Positions 34,382-46,839 of a stretch of DNA of 64,000 nucleotides are shown here, piece by piece. Below the pieces are notes generated by a model, which made no database searches, was not told the origin of the DNA, and was given only the letters and a program-made list of their open reading frames with translations. Each line of letters starts with the position of its first letter. Position 1 is the first letter of the stretch. The translations under genes were made by a program, and so were the position numbers. The DNA is from Roseisolibacter agri (GTDB lineage Bacteria > Gemmatimonadota > Gemmatimonadetes > Gemmatimonadales > Gemmatimonadaceae): contig NZ_BRXS01000006.1 in NCBI RefSeq assembly GCF_030159095.1, forward strand, positions 124,001 through 188,000, written 5' to 3'.

Positions 34382-36259
34382 ATGCGTACCATGACCACCG
34401 GCGGGCGCTACGCCGGCCGCGCGCGACGCATCGTCACCGCGCTCGTTCTGGCGACCGCCTGCGGTGGGTCCGACGATGCGACCGGTCGTCTCCCGAGCGG
34501 ACCCGACGCGGGCCCCACGCCGGCCTCGGTGACGATCGCGCCGCGCACGGTGGCGACGATCGCGGGACGCTCGACTGCGTTGGTGGCCGTCGTCCGTGAC
34601 GCGCGCGGCGTCGTCATGCTAGCGGCCCGTCCGACGTGGACGAGCAGCGATCCCCTGATCGCCGACGTCGACGGGAGTGGCGTCCTTCGTGGCGTCGAGG
34701 CGGGCACGGTGCTGGTGCGCGCCACGGCCGGTAGGGCGACCGACTCCGTGTACGTCACGGTCGCGCGCGCGCCTGTCGCCTCGGTGACCATCGTCGCCCC
34801 GGTCGACCGCGTGGTTGCCGGCGAGACCCTGTCCCTCCAAGCGAACGTACTCGACGATCGGGGCGTGCGCGTCACCGATCGGTCGGTCATGTGGACCAGC
34901 TCCGACACGACCCTCGCGCGCGTCTCCGCCGATGGCGTGGTCGCCGGCGTGAGGCCCGGCACGTCCACGATCTCGGCGGAGGTGGAAGGACGGACGGCCC
35001 ACCTGCCGCTCACGGTGGCACCGGCACCGGTTGCCGCGGTGCGGATCACGACAGCTGCCACCGCGCTCACGGTCGGCGAACGCATCACGCTCATCGCGAC
35101 GCCGCTTGACGCCCGTGGCGCGCCGCTGACGGGACGCTCGGTCGTGTGGCGCTCATCGGACGAGAGTGTGGCGACCGTGAGTGCGACGGGTGACGTGCTG
35201 GCGATCGGGCCCGGGCGCACGATGATCTCCGCGTCGGCGGACGGCGCCTCCTCCAGCGTCGCCGTCGACGTGTCGTCGCTCCCGCCGGCCACCGTGCGGG
35301 TGAGCGCACCGACGGCGCCACTCCTGGTCGGGAGCACCGTGCATGTGCGCGCGACGGTGCTCGACGCACGTCGCGAGGAGGTGGCCGGTGTCGCGATCGC
35401 CTGGAGCAGCTCCAACGCCGCCGTCGCAGCCGTATCGCCGACGGGCGTCGTGACAGGGGTCGCCGAGGGGCGCGCCACCGTGACCGCGGCCGTGGCGGGC
35501 GTGCGCGGATCCGCCGACATCGTGGTGGTGCCACGCGGCGCGCGCAGCCAGGTCGACCTGCCAGACGACGTGCCCGCCCCGCAGTTCCACGTGCTCTACG
35601 TCCTGCCGAGTGACGCTGTCGATCGTGCGTACGACACGACGGGAACGATCGCCACGACCATCGCGTCCATGCAGAACTGGCTGGCGATGCAGACGGGTGG
35701 GCGACGCCTACGGATGGACACCTACCAGGGCCGGCTGAACGTCTCGTTCGCGCGGCTCGCACGGACCAACGCGCAGCTTCGGGCCTTCACCGTCGCGATG
35801 CACGACTCCATCGCGGCAGAGCTGGCGGCGCGTGGCTTCCGCGATCCGAACAAGCGGTACGTCGTCTACTTCGATGGAAGCCACCCGACCAACTGCGCCG
35901 AGGCGAGCTGGCCGCCCACGGTCCCCGGCCAGACAGCGACTCTCTACCTGCGCGGCAAATCGGACGTGCCCTCGGGTTGCGGCACGACGGCGTTCGCTCC
36001 GACGCCGACAACGCCCGCCGGGTACCTGGAGTTCCTCGTGCTGCACGAGATGCTTCACACGCTCGGAGCGGTTTCTCGCGAGGCCCCGGACCACGTGTAC
36101 TGGGCGCACGTCGACTACGATGCGCGCGACCTCATGTTCAGCGGGTCCCGTCCGTGGACACCGAGCATGCTCGACGCGAACCGACGCAACTACTACAACC
36201 CGGCTGGCCTTCCCGCTGGCGTGTTCAACCTCGCGACCAGCCCGTTCCTAATGCCGTGA
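34382..36259 (+). CDS. Secreted lipoprotein with four Big2 repeats and a zinc-metalloprotease-like domain
   Basis: A 625-residue exported lipoprotein (lipobox VLATAC). Four bacterial Ig-like (Big2) repeats of ~83 residues span about 45-380, each with the pattern W(T/R/S)SS(D/N)..A.VS..G.V. The C-terminal ~240 residues contain HEMLHTLGAVSREAPDH (His555, Glu556, His559, possible third ligand His571), an HExxH zinc-protease motif of metzincin-like layout. It probably degrades extracellular protein or modifies the surface. Base composition is slightly lower in GC than the neighbours. ATG 34382 or 34391 both fit the signal peptide. The ~250-nt gap upstream has no gene. Confidence 0.82.
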   Translation: MRTMTTGGRYAGRARRIVTALVLATACGGSDDATGRLPSGPDAGPTPASVTIAPRTVATIAGRSTALVAVVRDARGVVMLAARPTWTSSDPLIADVDGSGVLRGVEAGTVLVRATAGRATDSVYVTVARAPVASVTIVAPVDRVVAGETLSLQANVLDDRGVRVTDRSVMWTSSDTTLARVSADGVVAGVRPGTSTISAEVEGRTAHLPLTVAPAPVAAVRITTAATALTVGERITLIATPLDARGAPLTGRSVVWRSSDESVATVSATGDVLAIGPGRTMISASADGASSSVAVDVSSLPPATVRVSAPTAPLLVGSTVHVRATVLDARREEVAGVAIAWSSSNAAVAAVSPTGVVTGVAEGRATVTAAVAGVRGSADIVVVPRGARSQVDLPDDVPAPQFHVLYVLPSDAVDRAYDTTGTIATTIASMQNWLAMQTGGRRLRMDTYQGRLNVSFARLARTNAQLRAFTVAMHDSIAAELAARGFRDPNKRYVVYFDGSHPTNCAEASWPPTVPGQTATLYLRGKSDVPSGCGTTAFAPTPTTPAGYLEFLVLHEMLHTLGAVSREAPDHVYWAHVDYDARDLMFSGSRPWTPSMLDANRRNYYNPAGLPAGVFNLATSPFLMP

Positions 36260-36261
36260 GG

Positions 36262-36293
36262 CGGCCCCCGGGTTTTCGCTATTCCGGGGGCCG
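36262..36293. terminator. 10-bp hairpin between convergent genes
   Basis: CGGCCCCCGG/CCGGGGGCCG with a 12-nt loop, just after the metalloprotease stop. It overlaps the stop codon of the small membrane protein on the other strand, so it may terminate both. Confidence 0.7.
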
Positions 36294-36446
36294 GCGTCGC
36301 CCACCCACTAGGCGAAGGACGAACGCAACCGCGAGCAGCCCGATCGCCGTCAGCCGCGGCCACTCCTCGCCGGTCCAGAACGACCCGGCGAGGAAGATCA
36401 GCGCCATGACCACCAGCGCGAGCTTGGCGACCGCCAGCCGGTCCAT
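36279..36446 (-). CDS. Small two-helix membrane protein (55 aa)
   Basis: ATG at 36446, only 3 nt after the preceding AtuA-domain stop. It reads MDRLAVAKLALVVMALIFLA, a short loop with GEEWPR, a second helix (TAIGLLAVAFVLRLVGG) and a basic tail ending RRRPPE. The hydrophobic pattern, tight spacing and matching codon use argue that it is real. Family and function are unknown. Confidence 0.6.
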   Translation of the reverse strand: MDRLAVAKLALVVMALIFLAGSFWTGEEWPRLTAIGLLAVAFVLRLVGGRRRPPE

Positions 36447-36449
36447 CGC

Positions 36450-36821
36450 TCAGCCGGCGTGCACCGGGAGGCCGAGCTGCCGCGCCTCGTCCGCCGGGAC
36501 GTCGAGGACCATCCGCAGCAGCGCGGTCGAGTAGACCTTCCCCTGCGCATCGGTCTTGAGCGACAGCGTCCCGCCGCCGCCCAGCGCGCCGTGCAGGAGG
36601 AAGTTGAGCGCGAGCAGGTTGGGCAGCTCGAAGCGCACGACGTCGCCGGTGATCATGCCGCGGAAGTGCTGCGCCACGCGATCGCGCGTGACGTATCGAT
36701 CCAACAGCGCGTACCACTCGGGCTTCAGCGCGATGACGCCGACGTTCGCCGTGTCGCCCTTGTCGCCGCTGCGCGCGTGCGCGACGTCCAGCAAGCGCAC
36801 CTTCACGGTGTCCGAGCTCAC
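36450..36821 (-). CDS. AtuA C-terminal domain protein (split)
   Basis: A 123-residue protein that corresponds to the small C-terminal domain of AtuA/DUF1446-type proteins: [18 protein letters not shown] near the start, then [21 protein letters not shown]. In pseudomonads the two parts are one polypeptide; here they are separate genes joined by a GTGA overlap. The GTG start at 36821 is the only start consistent with the conserved beginning. Acts presumably with the next upstream gene. Confidence 0.82.
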   Translation of the reverse strand: MSSDTVKVRLLDVAHARSGDKGDTANVGVIALKPEWYALLDRYVTRDRVAQHFRGMITGDVVRFELPNLLALNFLLHGALGGGGTLSLKTDAQGKVYSTALLRMVLDVPADEARQLGLPVHAG

Positions 36822-38200
36822 GACAGCACCTCGACGTTGGTGTGCACGACGGTCTTGTCCACCAGCGCGGGCCAGTAGGCGACGATCTCCTCGACCTTCG
36901 GGCGCCCGCCCGCGAAGCCGGTCACGCTCGGCGGGCCGTTGAGCACCAGCGGCGCGATCTCGCGCGTGAAGCGCTCGACGCTCGCGCGGTCGGTGCCGCG
37001 CACGCCCACGCGCAGCTGCACCTCGGGGAGGTCCGCGGCCGGCGCGCCCGCGAGCGGGCCGTGCGTCGCGCTCGCGCCCACGAACTCGGTCAGCACCTCG
37101 TCGAACTTCAGGCCGAGCCGATCCAGCCGCTCGCGCAGCACGCGGTCGGCCAGCTGCGCCTTCTCCATCGCGTCGGGCCACGAGTACACGAGCGTGCCCA
37201 CGGCCTTCCACCCGAAGCGGTAGGCGATCGACACCTTGAGCTTGTCGGTCGCCGGCTTGCCGGTGATCCCATGCACGCGCACGCGGTCCGGCCCGACCTC
37301 CTCCAGCCGGATGCTCGTGAAGTCGGCCACGACGTCGGGCGTGATGTACGCGTGCGGATCGCCCATCTCGTACACGAGCTGCTCGGCCACCGAATGGAAC
37401 GACACGCGCCCGCCGGTGCCCGGATGCTTCGTCACCACGAACGTGCCGTCCGCGCGCGCCTCGGCGATCGGGTAGCCGACGTTCGCGAGGTCCGGGATGC
37501 TGCGCCAGTCGTACAGGCAGTTGCCGCCCGAGCACTGCGCGCCGCACTCCAGGATGTGGCCCGCGATGATGCCGGCGGCGAGCGCGTTCCAGTCCTCCGC
37601 GCCCCATCCGAACTCGTGGCGCAGCGGCGCCATCGTCAGCGCCGTGTCGGTCGAGCGGCCGGTGACGACGACGTTCGCGCCGCGCGCGAGCGCCTCGACG
37701 ATCGGCGTCGATCCGATGTACGCGTTGGCCGAGAGGACGCGGTCGCGGATGACCGACAGCGGCTCGCCGGTGTCCATGTTGCGCAGCTCGTGGCCCGACG
37801 CCAGCAGCTCGTCGAGGCGCGGCAGCAGGTCGTCGCCGGTGACGACGCCGACCTTCACCCTGCCCGCCGCGCCGCGCTTTGCCGCGACGTCGAGCACCGC
37901 GCGCGCGCAGGCCACCGGGTTCACGCCGCCCGCGTTCGCCACCACGCGCACGCCGCGCTCGACGATGGCCGGCAGCACGCTCTCGATCGCGCCCAGGAAG
38001 TCGCGCGCGTAGCCCATGTCCGGGTCGCGCTCCTTCTGCTTCTGGAGGATCGACATCGTGACCTCGGCCAGGTAGTCGAGCATCAGGTAGTCGACCTGAC
38101 CGCCCTCCACCTGCTGCCGCGGCGCGTCCAGCGAGTCGCCCCAGAAGCCCTGCCCGCTCGCCACGCGCACGACGCGGTCCTGCGTCCCTGTCGAAGTCAT
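36818..38200 (-). CDS. AtuA-like (DUF1446) acyl-CoA catabolism protein
   Basis: A 460-residue protein with the DUF1446/AtuA pattern: [42 protein letters not shown] and [11 protein letters not shown]. AtuA is required for acyclic terpene breakdown in pseudomonads, but its chemistry is unclear. It sits between its small partner domain and an acyl-CoA carboxyltransferase, consistent with branched acyl-CoA degradation. The ATG at 38200 lies inside a dispersed repeat motif. A GTG at 38170, nearer the conserved start, is an alternative native start. Confidence 0.85.
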   Translation of the reverse strand: MTSTGTQDRVVRVASGQGFWGDSLDAPRQQVEGGQVDYLMLDYLAEVTMSILQKQKERDPDMGYARDFLGAIESVLPAIVERGVRVVANAGGVNPVACARAVLDVAAKRGAAGRVKVGVVTGDDLLPRLDELLASGHELRNMDTGEPLSVIRDRVLSANAYIGSTPIVEALARGANVVVTGRSTDTALTMAPLRHEFGWGAEDWNALAAGIIAGHILECGAQCSGGNCLYDWRSIPDLANVGYPIAEARADGTFVVTKHPGTGGRVSFHSVAEQLVYEMGDPHAYITPDVVADFTSIRLEEVGPDRVRVHGITGKPATDKLKVSIAYRFGWKAVGTLVYSWPDAMEKAQLADRVLRERLDRLGLKFDEVLTEFVGASATHGPLAGAPAADLPEVQLRVGVRGTDRASVERFTREIAPLVLNGPPSVTGFAGGRPKVEEIVAYWPALVDKTVVHTNVEVLS

Positions 38201-38217
38201 CCTGAGCGAAGCGAAGG
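38186..38217. repeat. Dispersed GAGCGAAGCGAAGG-type repeat
   Basis: CCCTGTCGAAGTCATCCTGA followed by GCGAAGCGAAGG. This resembles a short interspersed motif seen in many high-GC environmental bacterial genomes (TCATCCTGAGCGAAGCGAAGG type). It fills the 17-nt gap between the carboxyltransferase and AtuA-like genes and supplies the ATG of the latter. Family identity is from memory and not checked. Confidence 0.55.
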
Positions 38218-39857
<1,640 letters not shown>

Positions 39858-39861
<4 letters not shown>

Positions 39862-40280
39862 GCCTGCTGGCTCTCCTGCCGCTGGCGCTCGGCGAACCAG
39901 CCCTTGATGTAGTCGATCAGGTCGGACGTCGGCGTCCCGGGGCCGAAGAGCTGCCCGACCCCCTGGGCGTACAGCGCCTCCATGTCCTCCTTCGGGAGGA
40001 TGCCGCCGCCGGTGAGCAGGATGTCGTCGCGCCCCTGCTCGCGCAGCAGCTGCAGCACGCGCGGGAAGAGCGTCATGTGCGCGCCGCTGAGGATCGACAG
40101 GCCGACGACGTCGACGTCCTCCTGCACGGCCGCGGTCGCGATCATCTCGGGCGTCTGGTGAAGGCCCGTGTAGATGACCTCCATGCCGGCGTCGCGCAGC
40201 GCCGCGGCCACGACCTTGGCGCCGCGATCGTGTCCGTCGAGCCCCGGCTTGGCGACGAGCACGCGAATGGGACGGTCCAT
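39858..40280 (-). CDS. Cobalamin-binding subunit of methylmalonyl-CoA mutase
   Basis: A 140-residue B12-binding domain with the base-off motif DGHDRGAK (DxHxxG), then [18 protein letters not shown] and [14 protein letters not shown]. It corresponds to the C-terminal domain of single-chain mutases and would pair with the large subunit at 41186-42874, from which it is separated by a methyltransferase gene and a strong hairpin. Start taken at ATG 40280 ([13 protein letters not shown]). Confidence 0.93.
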
Positions 40281-40297
40281 GACTGTCGGAAGTGAGA

Positions 40298-40335
40298 AGT
40301 GGGGAGCGGGGAGCGCGTTCTCCCTGCTCCCCACT
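40298..40335 (-). terminator. 16-bp hairpin between methyltransferase and B12-subunit genes
   Basis: AGTGGGGAGC/GCTCCCCACT, extended by a G-T pair and GGGAG/CTCCC, 6-nt loop CGCGTT. It lies 53 nt after the methyltransferase stop and 17 nt before the B12-subunit start, so it may terminate or attenuate the unit. Its sequence looks like a dispersed repeat. Confidence 0.6.
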
Positions 40336-40388
40336 CGCCGTTCGGCAGACTCAGAAGCTAGCGGACGGCCCCGCCGCCGGGCAGGGCG

Positions 40389-41185
40389 TCACTCCTTCCG
40401 GGCCACCAGCAGCATCTCGCTGGAGCGGCGCGTCATCGGCCGGTCGCGCCAGGCGTCGAAGGCCTGCTCGACCACGAGCCCCGCCTCCGCGCACAGCTCG
40501 GAGAGCCGGGTCGCCGTGTAGAGCCGGATGCGATGCTCGCGCTCGCCCCGGGTGCGCTTCCCCTCCCAGGTCGTCAGCACCGTGAGGACGCCGGACAGCG
40601 GGTCGAACGAGCGCTCGTGGCCGATCATCGTGCCATCGTCGCTCACCCACCAGTCGCGCTCGAGGAACTTCGCCATCACCCCGTCGCGGCTGCCCCCGTG
40701 CCACACCAGCACGCCGCCGGGCTTCAGCACGCGCGCGAACTCGCGGATCACGCGCGCGTCGTCGGCCGGGTCGAGGAAGAAGCCGAAGCTGGTGAACAGG
40801 TTCACGACCGCGTCGAAGCGACCCGTCCAGCGGCCGGGCAGCTTCCGCATGTCGCCCTGCGTGTAGCGCAGCGTCTTACCGGTGCCGCGCTTGCGCGCGA
40901 CGGCCAGCAGCTCCTCCGAGTAGTCGAGCGCGTCGACGTCGAAGCCCGCCTCGGCCAGCAGGTGCGCGTGGCGCCCCTGGCCGCACGGGCAGTCGAGCAC
41001 GCGCGAGCCCGCGGGCAGCTCGAGCACGTCCAGCAGCCGCGCGACCTCGTGCCGGTCGCGCTCGGGCGTGAAGAGCGGCTGGTACTCGCGCAGGTACTGG
41101 GCGTCGAACTGGTTGGCCCACCAGTCGGCGGTGCCGCCGGACTTCTTCGCGGCGGGCCGCCGCGCCGGGATCTTCCGCGCCGCGC

Positions 41186-41189
<4 letters not shown>
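40389..41189 (-). CDS. SAM-dependent methyltransferase (class I), probable CTG start
   Basis: A 266-residue methyltransferase: SAM-binding motif [20 protein letters not shown], acidic loop [10 protein letters not shown], then [14 protein letters not shown] and [12 protein letters not shown]. Substrate unknown; the [18 protein letters not shown] beginning is typical of the group. No ATG, GTG or TTG is available before this conserved start. A CTG at 41187-41189 overlaps the mutase stop as CTGA and is the best candidate, giving a basic N-terminal extension. It sits inside the mutase cluster, but a role there is unproven. Confidence 0.82.
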
Positions 41190-42874
<1,685 letters not shown>

Positions 42875-42891
42875 GGAAATCCTCGGGATGC

Positions 42892-44031
42892 TCAGCCGTT
42901 GGTCGTGGTCAGCAGCGCGCCGCTGCGGGCGAGGAGCGCGTCGGCGACGCCGAAGGGCGTCTCGGTGCCCTCCTCCATCGCCTCCAGGTGGCCGGCGACC
43001 CACGCGTTCGTCGCCGCGTCGGTCCAGAGGCGCTGCCGCACCTTCTGCTCCACCACCTCGACGACGCGCTCGCGGAGCCGGGTCCGGCGCCGCTCGCGCA
43101 GCTGGCCGCTGGCCTCAAGATAGCGAAAGTGGCGGTCGAGCGCGGCGAGCACGCCGTCGATCCCCTCCCCCTTCGCGGCGACGCTCTGCAGCACCGGCGG
43201 CGTCCAGCGGTCGGACTGCTCGCCCGCGGCGGCGCGGCGGGCCGCGCGTGCGGGGTTCATCACGTCCTTCACGAACTCGCGATGCTCGGGGTCCTTCGCG
43301 AGCGCGGTGAGATCGACGCCGTGGTGCGCCGGCAGGTCGAGCGACGCGGGCCCGCCCCGCAGGCCGAGCATCAGCTCGATGTCGTTGCGCAGCCGGTCGG
43401 AGCCGGGACGGTCCGCCTTGTTGACGCAGAAGACGTCGGCGATCTCCATCACGCCCGCCTTCAGCGTCTGGATCGAGTCGCCGCTCTCGGGCACCAGCAC
43501 GACCAGCGTCGTGTCGGCGGCTCGCGCCACATCGAGCTCGCTCTGCCCCACGCCCACCGTCTCGATCAGGATGACGTCGAAGCCCGCGGCATCGAGGACG
43601 TCGCACACCTCGCGCGTCGCCGACGACAGCCCGCCGAGCGAGCCGCGCGTGGCGAGCGAGCGGATGAAGATCCCCGGATCGAGCGCGATCGACTCCATGC
43701 GGATGCGATCGCCCAGCAGCGCGCCGCCGGTGAATGGCGAGGTCGGATCGACCGCGACGATCGCGACGCGCTTGCCCTCGGCGCGCAGCGTCTTCGCCAG
43801 CAGCGTCGTCATCGTGCTCTTGCCGGCGCCCGGCGGCCCGGTGATCCCCACGCGCCGCGCGCGCCCGACCGACGCGTGCAGCGTGGCGAGGATGCGGTCG
43901 AAGCCGGCTCGGTGGTTCTCGACGATGCTGACGGCGCGCGCGATCGCGGCGGGCTTGCCGGCGCGCAGGTCGTCGATGAGCCGCGCGGTCGCGCTCGTGG
44001 TCGCGCTGGCGGGCGTGGCGGGTGCGGTCAC
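42892..44031 (-). CDS. meaB: MeaB/ArgK G-protein chaperone of methylmalonyl-CoA mutase
   Basis: A 379-residue SIMIBI GTPase that gates B12 loading and protects methylmalonyl-CoA mutase. P-loop [12 protein letters not shown] at about 61-72, [21 protein letters not shown], switch-type ETVGVGQSE and the NKAD base-specificity motif (CVNKADRPG) are clear. Starts at GTG 44031, overlapping the CNNM gene stop (GTGA). Adjacent to the mutase it serves. Confidence 0.96.
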   Translation of the reverse strand: MTAPATPASATTSATARLIDDLRAGKPAAIARAVSIVENHRAGFDRILATLHASVGRARRVGITGPPGAGKSTMTTLLAKTLRAEGKRVAIVAVDPTSPFTGGALLGDRIRMESIALDPGIFIRSLATRGSLGGLSSATREVCDVLDAAGFDVILIETVGVGQSELDVARAADTTLVVLVPESGDSIQTLKAGVMEIADVFCVNKADRPGSDRLRNDIELMLGLRGGPASLDLPAHHGVDLTALAKDPEHREFVKDVMNPARAARRAAAGEQSDRWTPPVLQSVAAKGEGIDGVLAALDRHFRYLEASGQLRERRRTRLRERVVEVVEQKVRQRLWTDAATNAWVAGHLEAMEEGTETPFGVADALLARSGALLTTTNG

Positions 44032-45011
44032 GGGAAGATCGAAGGGGAGTCGGTCGACGGCGCCGGGTCGTCGTGCTCGTCGCGGATCTCGCCCACGAGC
44101 TCCTCGAGCACGTCCTCCAGCGTCACGATGCCGAGCGTCGGGCCGCCGACCTCGCGCACGACGGCGAGGTGCCGGCGCTGCCGCAGCATCGCGACCAGCA
44201 GGTCGTTGCACGGCGTGCCCGGCGTGGCGACGTGGACCGGCAGCACGGGCGGCAGCTCCTCGCCGCCGGTGGTCAACACGTCGAAGGCGTGCACGATGCC
44301 GACGATCGCGTCGAGCGTGCCCTCGTACACCGGCACCCGGCTGTAGGCGGACTGCGCCAGCCGCGCGGCCAGCTCGCGCGGCGGCAGCGCCAGGTCGAGC
44401 GCGAACACCTGCTCGCGCGGCGTCATGACCTCACGCACGGTCTTCTCGGCGAACTGCACGACGCCGGTGATGATCGCCATCTCCCCAGGCTCGCCGACGC
44501 CCTCCAGCTGGCCCTCGCGCAGCAGGTCCTCGATGTTGTCGCGCGCCTCCTCCTCGGGCTCGACGGGACGCCGGCCACCGACCGCGCGCGCGATCGCCGC
44601 GCCGGCGGCGCGCATGGGGAACAGGAGCGCGTCGACCGCGTGCAGCAGCGGCACCAGCACGGGCACCACCCGCGCGGGCCATCGGCGCGCGAGCGCGCGC
44701 GGCACCACCTGCCCCGCGCCGATCACCAGCACCGCGAGCAGCACGGCGTGCCACGCGAGCGAGAGCGGCGACGCATCGAGGCTCGCGACGCCGACGCCCG
44801 CGAGGAACACGGTGAGCGCGATCCCCGCACCCGCCGAGACGATCAGGCGCTGCGGCCGGTCGAGGTACACCTCGGCCAGCGACGCGCCGGTGAGTCGGCG
44901 CTCGACCCAGTGGCGCAGCCAGATGCGGCTCACCGTGCGCACGGCAATGGAGCCCGCGGTGAGCGCGGCCGTGACGACGAGCGTGAGGAGGACGAGGAAC
45001 GCGAAGCTCAC
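44028..45011 (-). CDS. CNNM/CorC-type CBS-domain membrane protein
   Basis: A 327-residue protein with N-terminal membrane helices (DUF21-like, residues 1-130) and a pair of CBS domains (VREVMTPREQVFALDLA, then LGIVTLEDVLEELVGEIRDE). It lacks the C-terminal CorC/HlyC domain of its neighbour. Members are linked to magnesium or cobalt efflux and adenine-nucleotide sensing; the specific ion is unknown. The gene overlaps the next upstream gene by 4 nt (ATGA), suggesting a joint complex. Confidence 0.88.
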   Translation of the reverse strand: MSFAFLVLLTLVVTAALTAGSIAVRTVSRIWLRHWVERRLTGASLAEVYLDRPQRLIVSAGAGIALTVFLAGVGVASLDASPLSLAWHAVLLAVLVIGAGQVVPRALARRWPARVVPVLVPLLHAVDALLFPMRAAGAAIARAVGGRRPVEPEEEARDNIEDLLREGQLEGVGEPGEMAIITGVVQFAEKTVREVMTPREQVFALDLALPPRELAARLAQSAYSRVPVYEGTLDAIVGIVHAFDVLTTGGEELPPVLPVHVATPGTPCNDLLVAMLRQRRHLAVVREVGGPTLGIVTLEDVLEELVGEIRDEHDDPAPSTDSPSIFP

Positions 45012-46333
45012 GGCGCACGCTCCACGGACGCGTCGCCATCGGTTCGCGCCCCGCTGCGCGTCGCGGCGCGCGCCGCCCGGCCGGCCGGCTCACGCACGGT
45101 CTCGTCGGCGGTGTCGCCCGCTTCCTCCACGGTCACCGGCGTCGCCTCGGGCAGCCGCTCGAAGTACAGGCGCAGGATCTTGCGCCGTACCACGCGCTCG
45201 ACGACCACGCGGAAGCCGGCGATGGCGAGCGACTCGCCCGCGCGCGGCACGCGGCCCAGGAGCTCGTACACGAGGCCACCAGCGGTCGTGACCTCCTCGT
45301 GCTCGATGGGCACGCCGAGGACGTCGGACAGCTCGTCGAGCGTGACGCGCGCCGAGACCCAGAAGCGGCGGTCGCCCTCGGCGACCACCGGCGCCTCCTC
45401 CTCGTCGCGCTCGTCGCGGATCTCGCCGACGATCTCCTCGAGGATGTCCTCGATGGTGACGATGCCCGCCGTGCCGCCGTACTCGTCGACGACGACGGCG
45501 AGGTGCGAGCCGCTCTGCCGGAAGTCGCGCAGCTGGTCGTGCACGCGCTTGGTGGCCGGGATGTAGTGCGTCGGCCGCACGAGCGACGTCCACCCCTCGG
45601 CCGGCTCCTCGCCCGCGATCACGGCTGGCAGCAGGTCCTTGGCGTACAGCACGCCGTCGATCTCGTCGATCGTCTCCTCGTACACCGGCAGCCGCGAGTG
45701 CTCGCTGCTGCGCACACGGTCCACGACCTCGGACCACGGCGTCTCGCGCTCGACGCCGATGACGTCGATGCGCGGCACCATGATCTCGCTCACCTGCGTG
45801 TCGCCGAGCGTGAACACGCCCGCCAGCAGCGCGCGCTGCGGCTCGCTCACCTCCGCCTCGGCCGACACGATCTCGCGGAACTGCTCGGCGGTCTCCTCGC
45901 GCGTGCTCTCGCTGACCTCCTGCGGCGGCAGCGCGCGGCGCATCGCGTCGTCCAGCGACGTCGCCAGCGCCACGACGGGCATCAGCACGACCTCCGCGAC
46001 GGCGGCGAGCGGCTGCAGCGGCCCGAGCGCGCGCTCGCCCAGCGCGTCGCCGATCTCGCGGGCGGCGACCTCGGTGAGCGCGACGAGGACGAGGCCCGCC
46101 GCGAGGCCGATCAGCACCGCGTGCGTGGTGCTGCGCGCCGGCAGGTCGAGCGCGAGCGCGACGGCGACGCCGGCGCCGATCTGTGCCAGCAGCCGCGCGA
46201 ACGCGAGCGCGCGGTGCCTGCGCTCCACCGAGGCCTCCTCGTCCCGCTCGAAGGCGCACGCCAGCAGCGCCGAGTCGGCCATCGCGAACAGGAAGGCCAG
46301 CGTCGCCAGCGCGAGCGCGAGCACGGCGCTCAT
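45008..46333 (-). CDS. CNNM/CorC-type protein with CorC_HlyC domain
   Basis: A 441-residue protein with a DUF21 membrane region, two CBS domains (VSEIMVPRIDVIGVERE, then AGIVTIEDILEEIVGEIRDERD) and a C-terminal CorC_HlyC domain (RFWVSARVTLDELSDVLGVP, VYELLGRVPRAGE). The C-terminal tail is disordered and Ala/Thr/Glu-rich. Probably forms a heteromer with the shorter paralog encoded next. It follows ybeY with a 4-nt overlap, matching the ybeY-corC order in many bacteria. Confidence 0.92.
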   Translation of the reverse strand: MSAVLALALATLAFLFAMADSALLACAFERDEEASVERRHRALAFARLLAQIGAGVAVALALDLPARSTTHAVLIGLAAGLVLVALTEVAAREIGDALGERALGPLQPLAAVAEVVLMPVVALATSLDDAMRRALPPQEVSESTREETAEQFREIVSAEAEVSEPQRALLAGVFTLGDTQVSEIMVPRIDVIGVERETPWSEVVDRVRSSEHSRLPVYEETIDEIDGVLYAKDLLPAVIAGEEPAEGWTSLVRPTHYIPATKRVHDQLRDFRQSGSHLAVVVDEYGGTAGIVTIEDILEEIVGEIRDERDEEEAPVVAEGDRRFWVSARVTLDELSDVLGVPIEHEEVTTAGGLVYELLGRVPRAGESLAIAGFRVVVERVVRRKILRLYFERLPEATPVTVEEAGDTADETVREPAGRAARAATRSGARTDGDASVERAP

Positions 46334-46839
46334 TCGCGCGCTCCCGCGCCCGTGTGGAAGCGGCGCACGTAGCGCTCCTGCGCGAGCCACATCGGCGACC
46401 GGGTGCGCGACGCGTCCTCCGGGTGCTCGTGCCCCAGCACGTGCAGCATCGCGTGCACCACGAGGCGCGCGGTCTCCTCGCGCACGCCCACGCCGTGCGC
46501 GACCGCGTGCTCGCGCGCGACCGCCGGGCAGATGTAGACGTCGCCCGTCACGGGCGCCCCGGGCACGGGCGCCAGCGCGAAGGTGATGACGTCGGTCGGG
46601 CCGCGGTGCTTCAAGTGGCGCCAGTTGAGCCGCGCCATCTCCTGGGCGTCGACGAAGGTGATCGACACCTCCGCGGCGCGCACGCCCTCGGCGCGCAGCA
46701 CGCGGCGCGCGAGGTCGGCCACCGCGTCACGCGCGAGCGCGACGCGGGTGCCCTGGGCGGCGACGTCGACCTGGAGCGACGTGCGGGAGGCGGCTCCTGC
46801 GGCGGCGCGTGGGCGCCGACTGTCTCCGGCGCCGGTCAT
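46330..46839 (-). CDS. ybeY: rRNA maturation endoribonuclease YbeY
   Basis: A 169-residue single-strand endoribonuclease for 16S rRNA 3' maturation and ribosome quality control. The zinc motif HAMLHVLGHEHPED (HxxxHxxxxxH) and the preceding LNWRHLKHRGPTDVITFALA are intact. A short basic/Ala-rich N-terminal extension precedes the core. It sits between the HD phosphodiesterase and CNNM genes, with 4-nt overlaps on both sides: a phoH-pgpH-ybeY-corC order. Confidence 0.95.
   Translation of the reverse strand: MTGAGDSRRPRAAAGAASRTSLQVDVAAQGTRVALARDAVADLARRVLRAEGVRAAEVSITFVDAQEMARLNWRHLKHRGPTDVITFALAPVPGAPVTGDVYICPAVAREHAVAHGVGVREETARLVVHAMLHVLGHEHPEDASRTRSPMWLAQERYVRRFHTGAGARE

Noticed and set aside
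29716-34599. A very long plus-strand open frame across recQ and the U32 gene
   Set aside because: Low-complexity Arg/Ala/His/Val composition, antisense to two well-supported genes, no recognisable domain.
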